Below, piece after piece: positions 55,031 through 63,129 of a stretch of DNA of 64,000 bases. The DNA is from Hymenobacter qilianensis. Its GTDB lineage: Bacteria; Bacteroidota; Bacteroidia; Cytophagales; Hymenobacteraceae. A program made the position numbers and the translations under genes. The stretch lies in the NCBI RefSeq assembly GCF_014489555.1, contig NZ_CP060784.1, forward strand, positions 1,798,001-1,862,000. Reading direction: 5' to 3'. Positions within the stretch are counted from its first letter, which is position 1; each line of letters starts with the position of its first letter. The notes below the pieces were generated by a model. It was given only the letters and a program-made list of their open reading frames with translations, ran no database searches and was not told where the DNA came from.

Positions 55031-56326
55031 ATGTCGGTATATCACATTTTCCTTGTCATGCTGGGCGTGGCCATTCTGGGCGTGGCTTGGCTGCCTTCTT
55101 TGCTGGAAAAATACCCGCTTTCCTATCCTATCCTGTTCATTGGACTGGGTATGGCTGCCTATACATTACCACTGGGTTTGCCGCCTGCCGACCCGTTTGA
55201 GCACCCAAAATTAGTAACGCATTTGTCGGAGCTATGTGTAATTGTGGCGCTGACCGGTACTGGTCTCAAAATAGACCGCCCGTTTTCGTTGGTCGCCTGG
55301 CGCACCCCACTTCGGCTGGTGCTGGTGCTGATGGTTATTACCATCGCGGGCATCACGCTGGCGGGCATCACGTTGGCTGGCTTGGCTTTGCCTTCGGCGG
55401 TGCTGCTAGCCGCCTGCCTTGCGCCCACCGATCCGGTGCTGGCCGGCGATGTACAGGTAGGTGACCCCGGCGAGGGCCGCGAAGACAACGTACGCTTTGC
55501 GCTTACCGGCGAAGCTGGCCTGAACGACGGCCTGGCGTTTCCCTTTGTTTATCTGGCGCTGGCGCTGCTCCCGGCAGCGTTGCCCTTATCAGCTCGTTTG
55601 ATTGAATGGGCCTGGATGGATGTGCTGTACCGGATTGGGGCAGGTGTGATGCTAGGGTGGCTATCAGGTCTGTTTCTGTCTTACCTGATTTTCAACTTGC
55701 CCAAAAAAATCAGCTTAAAGTCGAGCGCGTATGGGTTTGTGGCCCTAGCGGTCACGCTTATTAGCTACGGCCTAACGGAACTGGTGCATGGCTACGGGTT
55801 TTTAGCCGTATTCGTGGCCGCTATTACGTTGCGTGGACGGGAGCGCAAGCATGAGTATCACAAGCAGATGCACGCCTTCACCGACCAGATGGAGCGCCTG
55901 CTGATCGTGGTTATTCTTATCCTGTTTGGCGGCGCCATCGCCGGCGGGTTGCTGGCGCCGCTCACTTGGCAAGGCATGCTGATCGGCTTGTTGCTGGTGC
56001 TGGTGCTGCGGCCTCTGGGGGGCTTATTAACCCTAATAGGATCCAGGCGAGTGAACATGGCCGAACGCAGCGTGATTTCCTTTTTTGGGATTCGGGGCAT
56101 CGGCTCCATTTTTTATCTGGCCTATGCGCTGGATAAAGCTGAATTTCCTCAAGCGCGGCAGCTGTGGGCCATTCTAGCATTCACGATGCTGGTGTCCATT
56201 GGCTTGCACGGCGTGCTAGCAACGCCCATCATGAACTGGCTTGACCGTCGCCACGGCCGAAAAATAGCCGCCGAATTGAGTGAGTCCGAAGAAGCTGAGA
56301 AAGCCAAAGTAGCTACGGCTGAGTAA
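55031..56326 (+). CDS. Cation:proton antiporter, CPA1/NhaP type
   Basis: 431 residues with about 12 membrane segments. TDPVLAGDVQVGDPGEG and ALTGEAGLNDGLAFPFVYLAL contain the ion-binding ND/DP pattern of the CPA1 Na+/H+ exchangers, and SFFGIRGIGSIFYLAYALDK matches the conserved Arg-Gly helix. The C-terminal tail is short and charged, with no regulatory TrkA domain. It probably exports Na+ or K+ in exchange for protons at the inner membrane. Confidence 0.9.
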   Translation: MSVYHIFLVMLGVAILGVAWLPSLLEKYPLSYPILFIGLGMAAYTLPLGLPPADPFEHPKLVTHLSELCVIVALTGTGLKIDRPFSLVAWRTPLRLVLVLMVITIAGITLAGITLAGLALPSAVLLAACLAPTDPVLAGDVQVGDPGEGREDNVRFALTGEAGLNDGLAFPFVYLALALLPAALPLSARLIEWAWMDVLYRIGAGVMLGWLSGLFLSYLIFNLPKKISLKSSAYGFVALAVTLISYGLTELVHGYGFLAVFVAAITLRGRERKHEYHKQMHAFTDQMERLLIVVILILFGGAIAGGLLAPLTWQGMLIGLLLVLVLRPLGGLLTLIGSRRVNMAERSVISFFGIRGIGSIFYLAYALDKAEFPQARQLWAILAFTMLVSIGLHGVLATPIMNWLDRRHGRKIAAELSESEEAEKAKVATAE

Positions 56327-56336
56327 AAAGACTTCT

Positions 56337-57176
56337 TTACGCGGCTACTTCCGTCGCTGTCGATGCTGCTGATGTAGGAGCTTTTGCGGCCATATCAAAC
56401 AGCATCTCATTCAGCTTGGCGCGCAAATCGGAGGAAGACAGGTTGCGGAATACCTCTCCGGCGCGCACCAGCGAAATCTGGCCGGTTTCCTCGCTTACTA
56501 CCAGCACGATGCTGTCTGTCACTTCCGAGAGACCGATGGCGGCGCGGTGACGCAACCCCAGAGATGCCGGAACGTCAGGGTTTTCGCTGACGGGCAGAAT
56601 GCAGCGCGCCGCCTTAATGCGGTTGTTGGCAATGATAACGGCGCCGTCGTGCAATGGGCTGGTTTTGTTGAAGATGCTCATCAGCAAGCGCTTGCTCACG
56701 GCGGCATCGATCAGGTCGCCGGACTCCGCGTAGAATTTTAGCTCCGAGGTCATAGTGAAGGCAATGAGGGCGCCGGTGTTCTTGCCCGCCAGGCTTTTGG
56801 CTGCTTCAACAAACGGCGTAATACTCATGCGCTCAGCGGTTTGGTCGCGGCGCCAGGGAAATACGCGGACTCTATCGAAGGCCGTTGCTTTTCCGATAGT
56901 GAGCAGAAAGCGCCTGATTTCCTGCTGAAACAAAATAATGCCGGCCAGCACGCCCACACTCATAAATTGCCCCAGAATGCTGGTCAGCAGCTCCATACCG
57001 GCGGCTTTCACTACCAGATACAGCAGATAGATGGACATGAAGCCCAAAAAAACCTTCAGCGCCACGCTTCCCGTCAGCAGCTTATACAGCTGATAAAACA
57101 ATACCGTGACCAGCAAGACGTCAATCACGTCTATCCAGCCTATGCGCAGGAAGCCGACGGAGAACGAGCCAATCAC
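56337..57176 (-). CDS. cdaA: Diadenylate cyclase CdaA
   Basis: 279 residues. Makes cyclic di-AMP from two ATP. Three N-terminal membrane segments (about residues 8-75) precede a DisA_N catalytic domain with the DGA motif in LHDGAVIIANN and the RHR motif in GLRHRAAIGLSE. The C-terminus ends in an Ala/Thr-rich tail. The start overlaps the end of folP by four bases (ATGA), a strong sign of translational coupling. No CdaR partner is visible. Confidence 0.95.
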   Translation of the reverse strand: MIGSFSVGFLRIGWIDVIDVLLVTVLFYQLYKLLTGSVALKVFLGFMSIYLLYLVVKAAGMELLTSILGQFMSVGVLAGIILFQQEIRRFLLTIGKATAFDRVRVFPWRRDQTAERMSITPFVEAAKSLAGKNTGALIAFTMTSELKFYAESGDLIDAAVSKRLLMSIFNKTSPLHDGAVIIANNRIKAARCILPVSENPDVPASLGLRHRAAIGLSEVTDSIVLVVSEETGQISLVRAGEVFRNLSSSDLRAKLNEMLFDMAAKAPTSAASTATEVAA

Positions 57177-58057
57177 GAGGAGGAGGGGATGAAGGTTTGT
57201 TGCACGAGCCGCACTGTGTGGACGGCTTCCGCTACATCATGTACGCGCAATAAACGTGCGCCGTTGAGCAAAGCAATTGTATTAACGGCAATTGTACCGG
57301 TAAGTGCAGTCTCGGGAGTGAGACCCAGGGGTTTGTATACCAGTGACTTGCGTGAAAGCCCAGCCAGGACCGGCAGACCCAGCAGCGCCAGCTCAGGCAA
57401 GCGACGTAGTAGCTCATGGCTTTGAACTGGCGTTTTGGCAAAGCCAAAACCAGGGTCGAGAATTACATCCGTCACGCCGGAGGCATAGAGCGCGGCCAGC
57501 TTGTCGCGGAAATAGCGCACGAGTTCCGTTACGAGGTCGCCCTCGTAGTGGGTTTGCTGCGCCATATTCTGAGGCGTGCCGCGCATGTGCATCAGCACAT
57601 AGGGCACACCCAGCCGCCCAGCCGTAGCAAACATATCGGCATCGAGCGTGCCGCCGCTTACATCATTGATGATGTCGGTGCCGATGGCTATTGCTTCGGC
57701 GGCAACGCTGGCCCGGAAGGTATCGACGGATAAAAAGGCTTCTGGAAAAGCCCCCCGTACGGCCTCCAGCGCAGGTAGTACGCGGGCTTTTTCTTCTTCA
57801 GCCGAAATATCCTCAGCCCCCGGCCTGGTAGAATAGCCCCCCAGATCGAGAATGGCCGCGCCCGCTTGCAGCATCGCTTCGGCCCGCCGTAGCAGGTCGT
57901 CGGTGCTGGCGATGCGGTTGCCGGCGTAAAAGGAATCAGGGGTCAGATTAAGAATGCCCATGACCTGCGCCCGGCGCAGATCCAATACGCGGCCGTCGCG
58001 GCAACGCAGGGTTTGCCTCGGGGAAAAACACGTATCTTTCGCGGCGGTCTGGAGCAT
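57173..58057 (-). CDS. folP: Dihydropteroate synthase
   Basis: 294 residues. Joins p-aminobenzoate to dihydropterin pyrophosphate in folate synthesis (the sulfonamide target). Signatures: VMGILNLTPDSFYAGNR (about 33), ILDLGGYSTRPGAEDIS, INDVSGGTLDADMF, YVLMHMRGTPQNM and ILDPGFGFAKTP. Two GCCCCCC tracts within the gene (near 57750 and 57838) are intact and in frame. It overlaps cdaA by four bases. Confidence 0.95.
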   Translation of the reverse strand: MLQTAAKDTCFSPRQTLRCRDGRVLDLRRAQVMGILNLTPDSFYAGNRIASTDDLLRRAEAMLQAGAAILDLGGYSTRPGAEDISAEEEKARVLPALEAVRGAFPEAFLSVDTFRASVAAEAIAIGTDIINDVSGGTLDADMFATAGRLGVPYVLMHMRGTPQNMAQQTHYEGDLVTELVRYFRDKLAALYASGVTDVILDPGFGFAKTPVQSHELLRRLPELALLGLPVLAGLSRKSLVYKPLGLTPETALTGTIAVNTIALLNGARLLRVHDVAEAVHTVRLVQQTFIPSSS

Positions 58058-58237
58058 GATAATCTAGGGTCTGAGCGCTTAGGGACTTGGTTTTGGGCAA
58101 AAAGCTGCATGGTTTCGGGCTTCTTTCAGCAGAAGTCAAAGCGAAACAAGCTTGCGCCACAATTGGCTCTAGTTCTCACCGCCAGCCTACCTTCCAGGTG
58201 CCCACGTTTCCACGATCCGAAGTTCCTTAAATCTATA

Positions 58238-58792
58238 GTGAAAATCTTGCAAACCCAAACCCAGCAGGAGTACGATCAGGTTATTGAGCAGTGCCGGGCG
58301 CTGTTTCTGGCCAAAACCCACGATTATGGCACCGCCTGGCGCATTCTGCGCCTGCCCTCCGTTACGGATCAGCTGTATATCAAGGCCCAGCGCATTCGCT
58401 CCATTCAGGAAAAAGGCACCCAGCTGGTAGCTGATGGCGTGAACGAGGAGTTCATTGCCATCATCAACTACTGCGTCATTGCCCTGATGCAGCTGCACCT
58501 GCCCGCCGACTCGCCCCAGGATTTGCCCCCCACGGAAGTAGCCGCCGCTTACGACCGTGAAATACAAGCCAACCGAGATTTACTGTTCGCCAAAAATCAC
58601 GACTACGGTGAAGCCTGGCGGCAAATGCGCGTGCCCAGCATCACCGATATTATTCTGATGAAGCTGCATCGCACCAAGCAGATTGAGGATCTGGAGGGCA
58701 AAACCTACGTGTCGGAAGGCGTGGAGGCGAACTACCGCGATATGCTGAACTACGCCGTATTTGCTCTGATAAAGCTGGAAGGGGAGAAGTAG
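58238..58792 (+). CDS. DUF1599 family protein
   Basis: 184 residues starting at a GTG (an ATG start further upstream would overlap divergent folP). The chain is two tandem copies of one motif. The first has VIEQCRALFLAKTHDYGTAW with RLPSVTDQLYIKAQRI; the second has EIQANRDLLFAKNHDYGEAW with RVPSITDIILMKLHRT. DUF1599 is described as a putative nucleotide-modifying family. The repeated K-x-HDYG suggests two equivalent metal or nucleotide sites. Function unproven. Confidence 0.87.
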   Translation: MKILQTQTQQEYDQVIEQCRALFLAKTHDYGTAWRILRLPSVTDQLYIKAQRIRSIQEKGTQLVADGVNEEFIAIINYCVIALMQLHLPADSPQDLPPTEVAAAYDREIQANRDLLFAKNHDYGEAWRQMRVPSITDIILMKLHRTKQIEDLEGKTYVSEGVEANYRDMLNYAVFALIKLEGEK

Positions 58793-58916
58793 CGCGCAGC
58801 AGAAGCTTCCGGCCACTTTCCCGACCTTTTTGTTTGCGTATGGGGTTTTAACTCCCAACTTAGTAACCTCTACCTAGCCTCTTAGCGCCTTGAAGTCTGC
58901 CAGATACATCCAATTC

Positions 58917-60023
58917 ATGAAACTTATCACGCATATCTGCTGGGTGCTGCTCGGCGCGGTTTTTATTTTTTCGGGATTAATAAAGCTCAACGACCCCGTA
59001 GGCATGGGGCTCAAACTGGAGGAATATTTCGAGGTATTTGCCGAGGATTTCGGCTCCTTCTTTCTGGTTTTTAAAGGCTTCGCGCGCACGATGGCCATTC
59101 TGCTCAGCTCGCTGGAAGTGGTGCTGGGCGTGTCGTTGCTGCTGCGCTGGCACCTGCGCAAAACGCTGCTCACGCTGCTGGCCTTGCTCGTGTTTTTTGG
59201 CTTCCTGACGTTCTATTCTGCCGCCTTCAACAAGGTAACCGACTGCGGCTGCTTCGGCGATTTTATCAAGCTAACACCCTGGCAGTCTTTCTTCAAAGAC
59301 CTGTTTTTGTTGGGTTTATGGGCGGTGGTGTTCTTCAATCAGCGCTTCCTGCGGCGCGTATTTGCCAAGGGCACGTTGGGCGTAATGTATATCACGGTGG
59401 CCTCGGCGGTGGCTATTGGTATTGGCGTGCGGGCCCTCGGGCACTTGCCGTATTTCGATTTTCTGCCCTATAAAGTCGGCAACGACATCGGGGCCCTGAT
59501 GAAACCGCAGGAGCAGGCGCGCTACAAGTACGTGCTGGAGCGCAACGGCCAGACCCAGGAGTTCGACCAATATCCGACCGACACGACCTGGAAGTACAAG
59601 AGCATGGAGGTGCAGAATCCCGAAGCTTCCCGGCCCATTATCACCGACTTCGCCATCTTCGACGCCGACGGCAAAGACCACACAAAGGAAATATTGACGG
59701 GCAACAAGCTGCTGCTCATCGTGCAGAATACCAATAAGTCGGACCGCGACCGGTACGACCTAATTAACGCGCTGATTGCCAAAGCACCTACGTTGCCGAA
59801 TAAGCTCACGCCGATCGTCGTTACCAGCAGCAGCCCCGCCGATTTCGATGCCTTCCGTCACGATGTAAATCTGGCCGCGCCCGTGTATTACGCCGATGCT
59901 ACCGTGCTGAAGTCCATGATCCGCTCCGATCCGGGTATTATGATTCTGCAGAATGGCGTGGTGAAAGGCAAGTATCACTACCACGACATCCCCGATCAGG
60001 AAACCGTCGATCATCTGTTGTAG
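58917..60023 (+). CDS. BT_3928-type membrane protein: DoxX/MauE-like domain with thioredoxin-like C-terminus
   Basis: 368 residues. The N-terminal half has four membrane helices of the DoxX/MauE type, with a cysteine pair in KVTDCGCFGDFIKL (about residue 111). A fifth segment follows, then a periplasmic or cytoplasmic domain (about 195-368) with thioredoxin-like order (LLLIVQNTNKSDRDRYDLINAL, VVTSSSPADFDAF, DPGIMILQNGVVKGKY) but no CxxC. This matches a conserved Bacteroidota family thought to serve redox or disulfide chemistry. Start at the ATG 58917. Confidence 0.85.
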   Translation: MKLITHICWVLLGAVFIFSGLIKLNDPVGMGLKLEEYFEVFAEDFGSFFLVFKGFARTMAILLSSLEVVLGVSLLLRWHLRKTLLTLLALLVFFGFLTFYSAAFNKVTDCGCFGDFIKLTPWQSFFKDLFLLGLWAVVFFNQRFLRRVFAKGTLGVMYITVASAVAIGIGVRALGHLPYFDFLPYKVGNDIGALMKPQEQARYKYVLERNGQTQEFDQYPTDTTWKYKSMEVQNPEASRPIITDFAIFDADGKDHTKEILTGNKLLLIVQNTNKSDRDRYDLINALIAKAPTLPNKLTPIVVTSSSPADFDAFRHDVNLAAPVYYADATVLKSMIRSDPGIMILQNGVVKGKYHYHDIPDQETVDHLL

Positions 60024-60038
60024 AACTGTTTTTCTTTC

Positions 60039-60132
60039 GTCATGCAGAGCGCCGCGAAGCATCTCGCGTGCTGATGTAAGAGTGGTAATCCTACTACCGC
60101 TAGCGAGATGCTTCGCTACTGCTTTGCATGAC
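60039..60132. repeat. REP-like palindromic repeat A, copy 3
   Basis: GTCATGCAGAGCGCCGCGAA ... CATCTCGCGTGCTGATG ... GCGAGATGCTTCGCTACTGC ... GCATGAC. The arms match copies 1 and 2 while the roughly 30-base centre differs. It lies between two plus-strand genes. Confidence 0.85.
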
Positions 60133-60171
60133 GTTCAGCAGCAGCACAACTCCCTTTTTGCCCCCCAACCT

Positions 60172-61229
60172 ATGTTTTCTTTTGTACTGCGCCGTTTAGG
60201 ACAAGGTGTGCTGATACTGGCCGGCGTAGCGCTCACCGTTTTTTTCCTGTTCGCGGTATTGCCCGGCGACCCGGTAGCCCTGCTGGCTGGCCAGCGCTCC
60301 GACGTAGCCACCCGCGCTGCCATTGCCGCTGACCTCGGCCTCGATAAGCCGCTGCCCACGCAGTTGGTCGGTTACCTCAACGATGTGTCGCCTTTGGGAC
60401 TGCACCCGCGCGACTCGGCGGGCGTGGCCAAATACGGTGGCACGGCGCTGCTGCCGCTGGGGGCAAAAATGCGCTGGTACTCAAAACGCCTTACCTGCGC
60501 CGCTCTTTCCAAAGCAACAAAGACGTGCTGAGCATCCTGCTCGATCACTTCACGGGCACACTGTGGTTGGCGCTGGCCGCCATGCTGATTGCGGCCGTGT
60601 TCGGTATTCTGTTTGGCGTGATAGCCGCCGTGCGCCCTCATTCCTGGCTCGATCGGGCGCTCATTACCACCTCGGTGCTGGGTATTTCGGTGCCTTCGTT
60701 TGTGGCCGGTATTCTCATCGCCATGACGTTTGGCTTTTACTGGAGCCATTGGACGGGCCTCAACCTAACCGGTCAGCTCTACGAAACCGATCCGTTTACG
60801 GGTCGCCACCTGGTGCTGCGCAATTTGCTGCTGCCGGCCTTTGCCCTCGGTATTCGCCCCCTGGCCGTTATTACCCAGCTTACGCGCTCCTCTATGCTCG
60901 ATGTGTTGAGCCAGGATTACATTCGGACGGCGCGGGCGAAGGGCCTTTCCAGCTACCAGACTATCGTGGGCCACGCGCTCAAAAACGCGCTCAATCCGGT
61001 TATTACGGCCGTATCGGGGTGGTTGGCTTCGCTGATGGCGGGGGCCTTTTTTATTGAATATATCTTCAACTGGAAAGGCCTGGGCACGGTAACATTGCGT
61101 GCCGTTGAAAACCTTGATTTCCCGGTGGTTATGGGCGCTACCATCTTTATCGCCTTTCTTTTCGTCGTCATCAACATCGTTGTCGATGTGCTGTACGCCG
61201 TGCTCGATCCGCGCGTGCGCCTTTCCTAG
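60172..61229 (+). CDS. ABC transporter permease (DppB/OppB type), frame interrupted
   Basis: About 352 residues when repaired, with six membrane segments. The OppB-like N-terminus is FVLRRLGQGVLILAGVALTVFF. A periplasmic loop of about 100 residues comes before the second segment, and the EAA loop is TARAKGLSSYQTIVGHALKNAL. It would import peptides or nickel with partners that are not in this window. The frame breaks in the loop at the G5 tract 60459-60463. Adding one G gives LLPLGGKNALVLKTPYLRRS and joins both halves. Confidence 0.86.
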
Positions 61230-61322
61230 CGGATGCAGTGAGGGCTGGGGGCAAAATATGCCTGCTCGCAAGCCGTTAAAGGTGGAGAAGTATTTCGATA
61301 GAGGAAGAATCTAATAATCACT

Positions 61323-61853
61323 ATGATAGCAGACGATAGCCTTTATTTGATCGGGATGCCGGGCGCGGGCAAAACAACGCTTGGCCTGGCCCTGGCTACG
61401 CGCCTGGAAATGCCCTTTCGTGATCTGGATGAGGAGATTGTAGCCCACGAAAAGCGCAGTATTCTCGAAATCTTCGCAACCGACGGGCAGGATTACTTCC
61501 GTGAAGTGGAAGCAGCCGTATTGCGGACGTTGATAACCAGCCAGCCCCGCATGGTGCTGGCCACAGGTGGAGGCACGCCCTGCTTTCACCAGAACATGGA
61601 CCTGCTGCTCGCAACAGGCATTCCGCTGTATTTGGCCGTGCCGGTGCCCGAGCTGTTGCAGCGGCTCCGTCGTAACCTTAGTCGCCGCCCACTCCTGACG
61701 GATATTCCCGATGAAAAGGCATTAACGGCCCATATAAGTGAAACCTTAGCACTTCGCCAACGGTTTTACGACCGCGCGCCTTTGCGCTGCGAAGGGATCT
61801 GCACGGTGGAAGCGATATGGCATTTGCTCCATACCTACTACACCACAGGCTAG
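61323..61853 (+). CDS. aroK: Shikimate kinase
   Basis: 176 residues. Phosphorylates shikimate at O3 in chorismate synthesis. P-loop LIGMPGAGKTT (about residue 9), shikimate-binding RDLDEEIV and FREVEAAV, Walker B-like VLATGGGTPC (about 79), and the lid region NLSRRPLL. The length is normal. It stands 90 bases after the ABC permease gene with a lone G5C motif in the gap. Confidence 0.93.
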   Translation: MIADDSLYLIGMPGAGKTTLGLALATRLEMPFRDLDEEIVAHEKRSILEIFATDGQDYFREVEAAVLRTLITSQPRMVLATGGGTPCFHQNMDLLLATGIPLYLAVPVPELLQRLRRNLSRRPLLTDIPDEKALTAHISETLALRQRFYDRAPLRCEGICTVEAIWHLLHTYYTTG

Positions 61854-61902
61854 TCAGTTGGCGCTTTGCCAGCCTGCAGTGCTTTATTTGCGCTGTGGTT
61901 TG

Positions 61903-61910
61903 TACTTTTG
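61903..61910 (+). promoter_or_regulatory. Bacteroidota -7 box (TACTTTTG) for the fatty acid hydroxylase gene
   Basis: An exact TAnnTTTG match 25 bases upstream of the ATG at 61936. Confidence 0.5.
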
Positions 61911-61935
61911 CTCTGTATAAGAAGCTTATTTGTAT

Positions 61936-62622
61936 ATGAATACCGTTCCCTCTCCCACACCTGATTTGCAGCCCACTCCGGCAAAAACGCCCGGCACTAT
62001 TAAGCCTAAGCATAAAGGCTCAGCGCGGTTGTTTGAAAATCCGGTTCTGGAAAGACTTACGCATACCCATATTGCCCTGCCCGTTTCTATTTTCATGATT
62101 ACGGCTTTGGGCAGCCTCTATTATGGGCTTACGCATGGCCTGATTGCCGGATTCTCGGCTTTCGGACTGTTTCTGCTAGGCTGGTTTATGTTCACTTTCG
62201 CGGAGTATGCTATGCACCGCTACCTGTATCATTTGCCGGCTACTACGCCTAAGCGCGCCAAGTTTCAGTACACCATGCACGGCGTACACCACGAGTTTCC
62301 CAAAGACAAATCGCGCTTAGCTATGCCGCCCATTGTGTCAGTTTTCGTGGCCTCGCTGCTTTTCTTCTTGTTTCGGTTCGTATTCGGCAATGCCGCTTTC
62401 GCCATTTTATCGGGCTTTATTTTTGGCTACGCGCTCTACTTGTTTGTGCACTACGCTATTCACGCCTACGCACCACCCAAGAATTTCCTGAAAGTATGGT
62501 GGCATCATCATGCGCAGCACCACTATCGGCAGGATGAAATTGCCTTTGGCGTGAGCACCACTATCTGGGACCATATCATCGGCACCATGCCCGACCAGAA
62601 AACCAATAAACAGCACAACTAA
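61936..62622 (+). CDS. Sterol desaturase / fatty acid hydroxylase superfamily membrane protein
   Basis: 228 residues with about four membrane helices. The di-iron histidine clusters are present: EYAMHRYLYH, MHGVHHEFP, VHYAIHAY and WHHHAQHHYR. The pattern fits the fatty acid 2-hydroxylase-like branch (FA_hydroxylase, PF04116), which may hydroxylate lipid acyl chains such as those of sphingolipids or ornithine lipids. The first 40 residues are a Pro/Lys-rich cytoplasmic leader. The substrate is inferred only from the family. Confidence 0.85.
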   Translation: MNTVPSPTPDLQPTPAKTPGTIKPKHKGSARLFENPVLERLTHTHIALPVSIFMITALGSLYYGLTHGLIAGFSAFGLFLLGWFMFTFAEYAMHRYLYHLPATTPKRAKFQYTMHGVHHEFPKDKSRLAMPPIVSVFVASLLFFLFRFVFGNAAFAILSGFIFGYALYLFVHYAIHAYAPPKNFLKVWWHHHAQHHYRQDEIAFGVSTTIWDHIIGTMPDQKTNKQHN

Positions 62623-62637
62623 TAGTTGCTGCCCAGC

Positions 62638-62675
62638 AAAAAAGCCCCCAGACGTCGGTCTGGGGGGCTTTTTTT
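62638..62675. terminator. Bidirectional terminator with unequal C5/G6 arms
   Basis: AAAAAAGCCCCCAGACC-type left arm pairs with GGTCTGGGGGGCTTTTTTT. The right arm has one G more than the left has C. It separates convergent genes. Confidence 0.9.
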
Positions 62676-62692
62676 ATGGAGCTTGCTATAAC

Positions 62693-62863
62693 CTAGCGAC
62701 GCATTTTCCGCACCAGAAATGCGATGAGCACTACCACGATAAACACGCCGATGAGGGCAGTCCAGGCGCCGGCTTTGAAAATATCACCGATGAGGTCGCA
62801 GCTGCTAAGCGAAAACGTGAGCAGTACGAGGAGGCCGAGGGGAAAAGGACGAAAAGTTTTCAT
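62693..62863 (-). CDS. Small lipoprotein (56 residues)
   Basis: A minus-strand ATG at 62861-62863 opens MKTFRPFPLGLLVLLTF followed by the lipobox SLSSCDLIGDIFKAG, one hydrophobic segment (ALIGVFIVVVLIAFLV) and a basic end RKMRR. This matches a widespread family of very small Bacteroidota lipoproteins with one membrane helix. Databases sometimes mislabel these as a phosphatidate cytidylyltransferase. Function unknown. It lies next to a terminator and is easily missed by length cut-offs. Confidence 0.75.
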   Translation of the reverse strand: MKTFRPFPLGLLVLLTFSLSSCDLIGDIFKAGAWTALIGVFIVVVLIAFLVRKMRR

Positions 62864-63129
62864 AGGATGTCAGACAGAAGAGGAGGAAAGCCAGCACAAG
62901 ACCAGACTGCCTGATGATACTGGCTTGGCTCATAAAAGGTTGAGAAGCCTTATTAAATGCAAGACTAGCGACCATCAGAATATAGTGGCAAAATCCTTGC
63001 GTTCAAGTCTGGTAGGCAGAAGCTACGGAACACGAATGCCTTACTGCTGCCTGTATATCTGCCAGATAAATAGGATTAACCGTCTATTTGCCTACTTTTC
63101 GTTTTCATTTTACTCAAAGCCTTTCCGTC

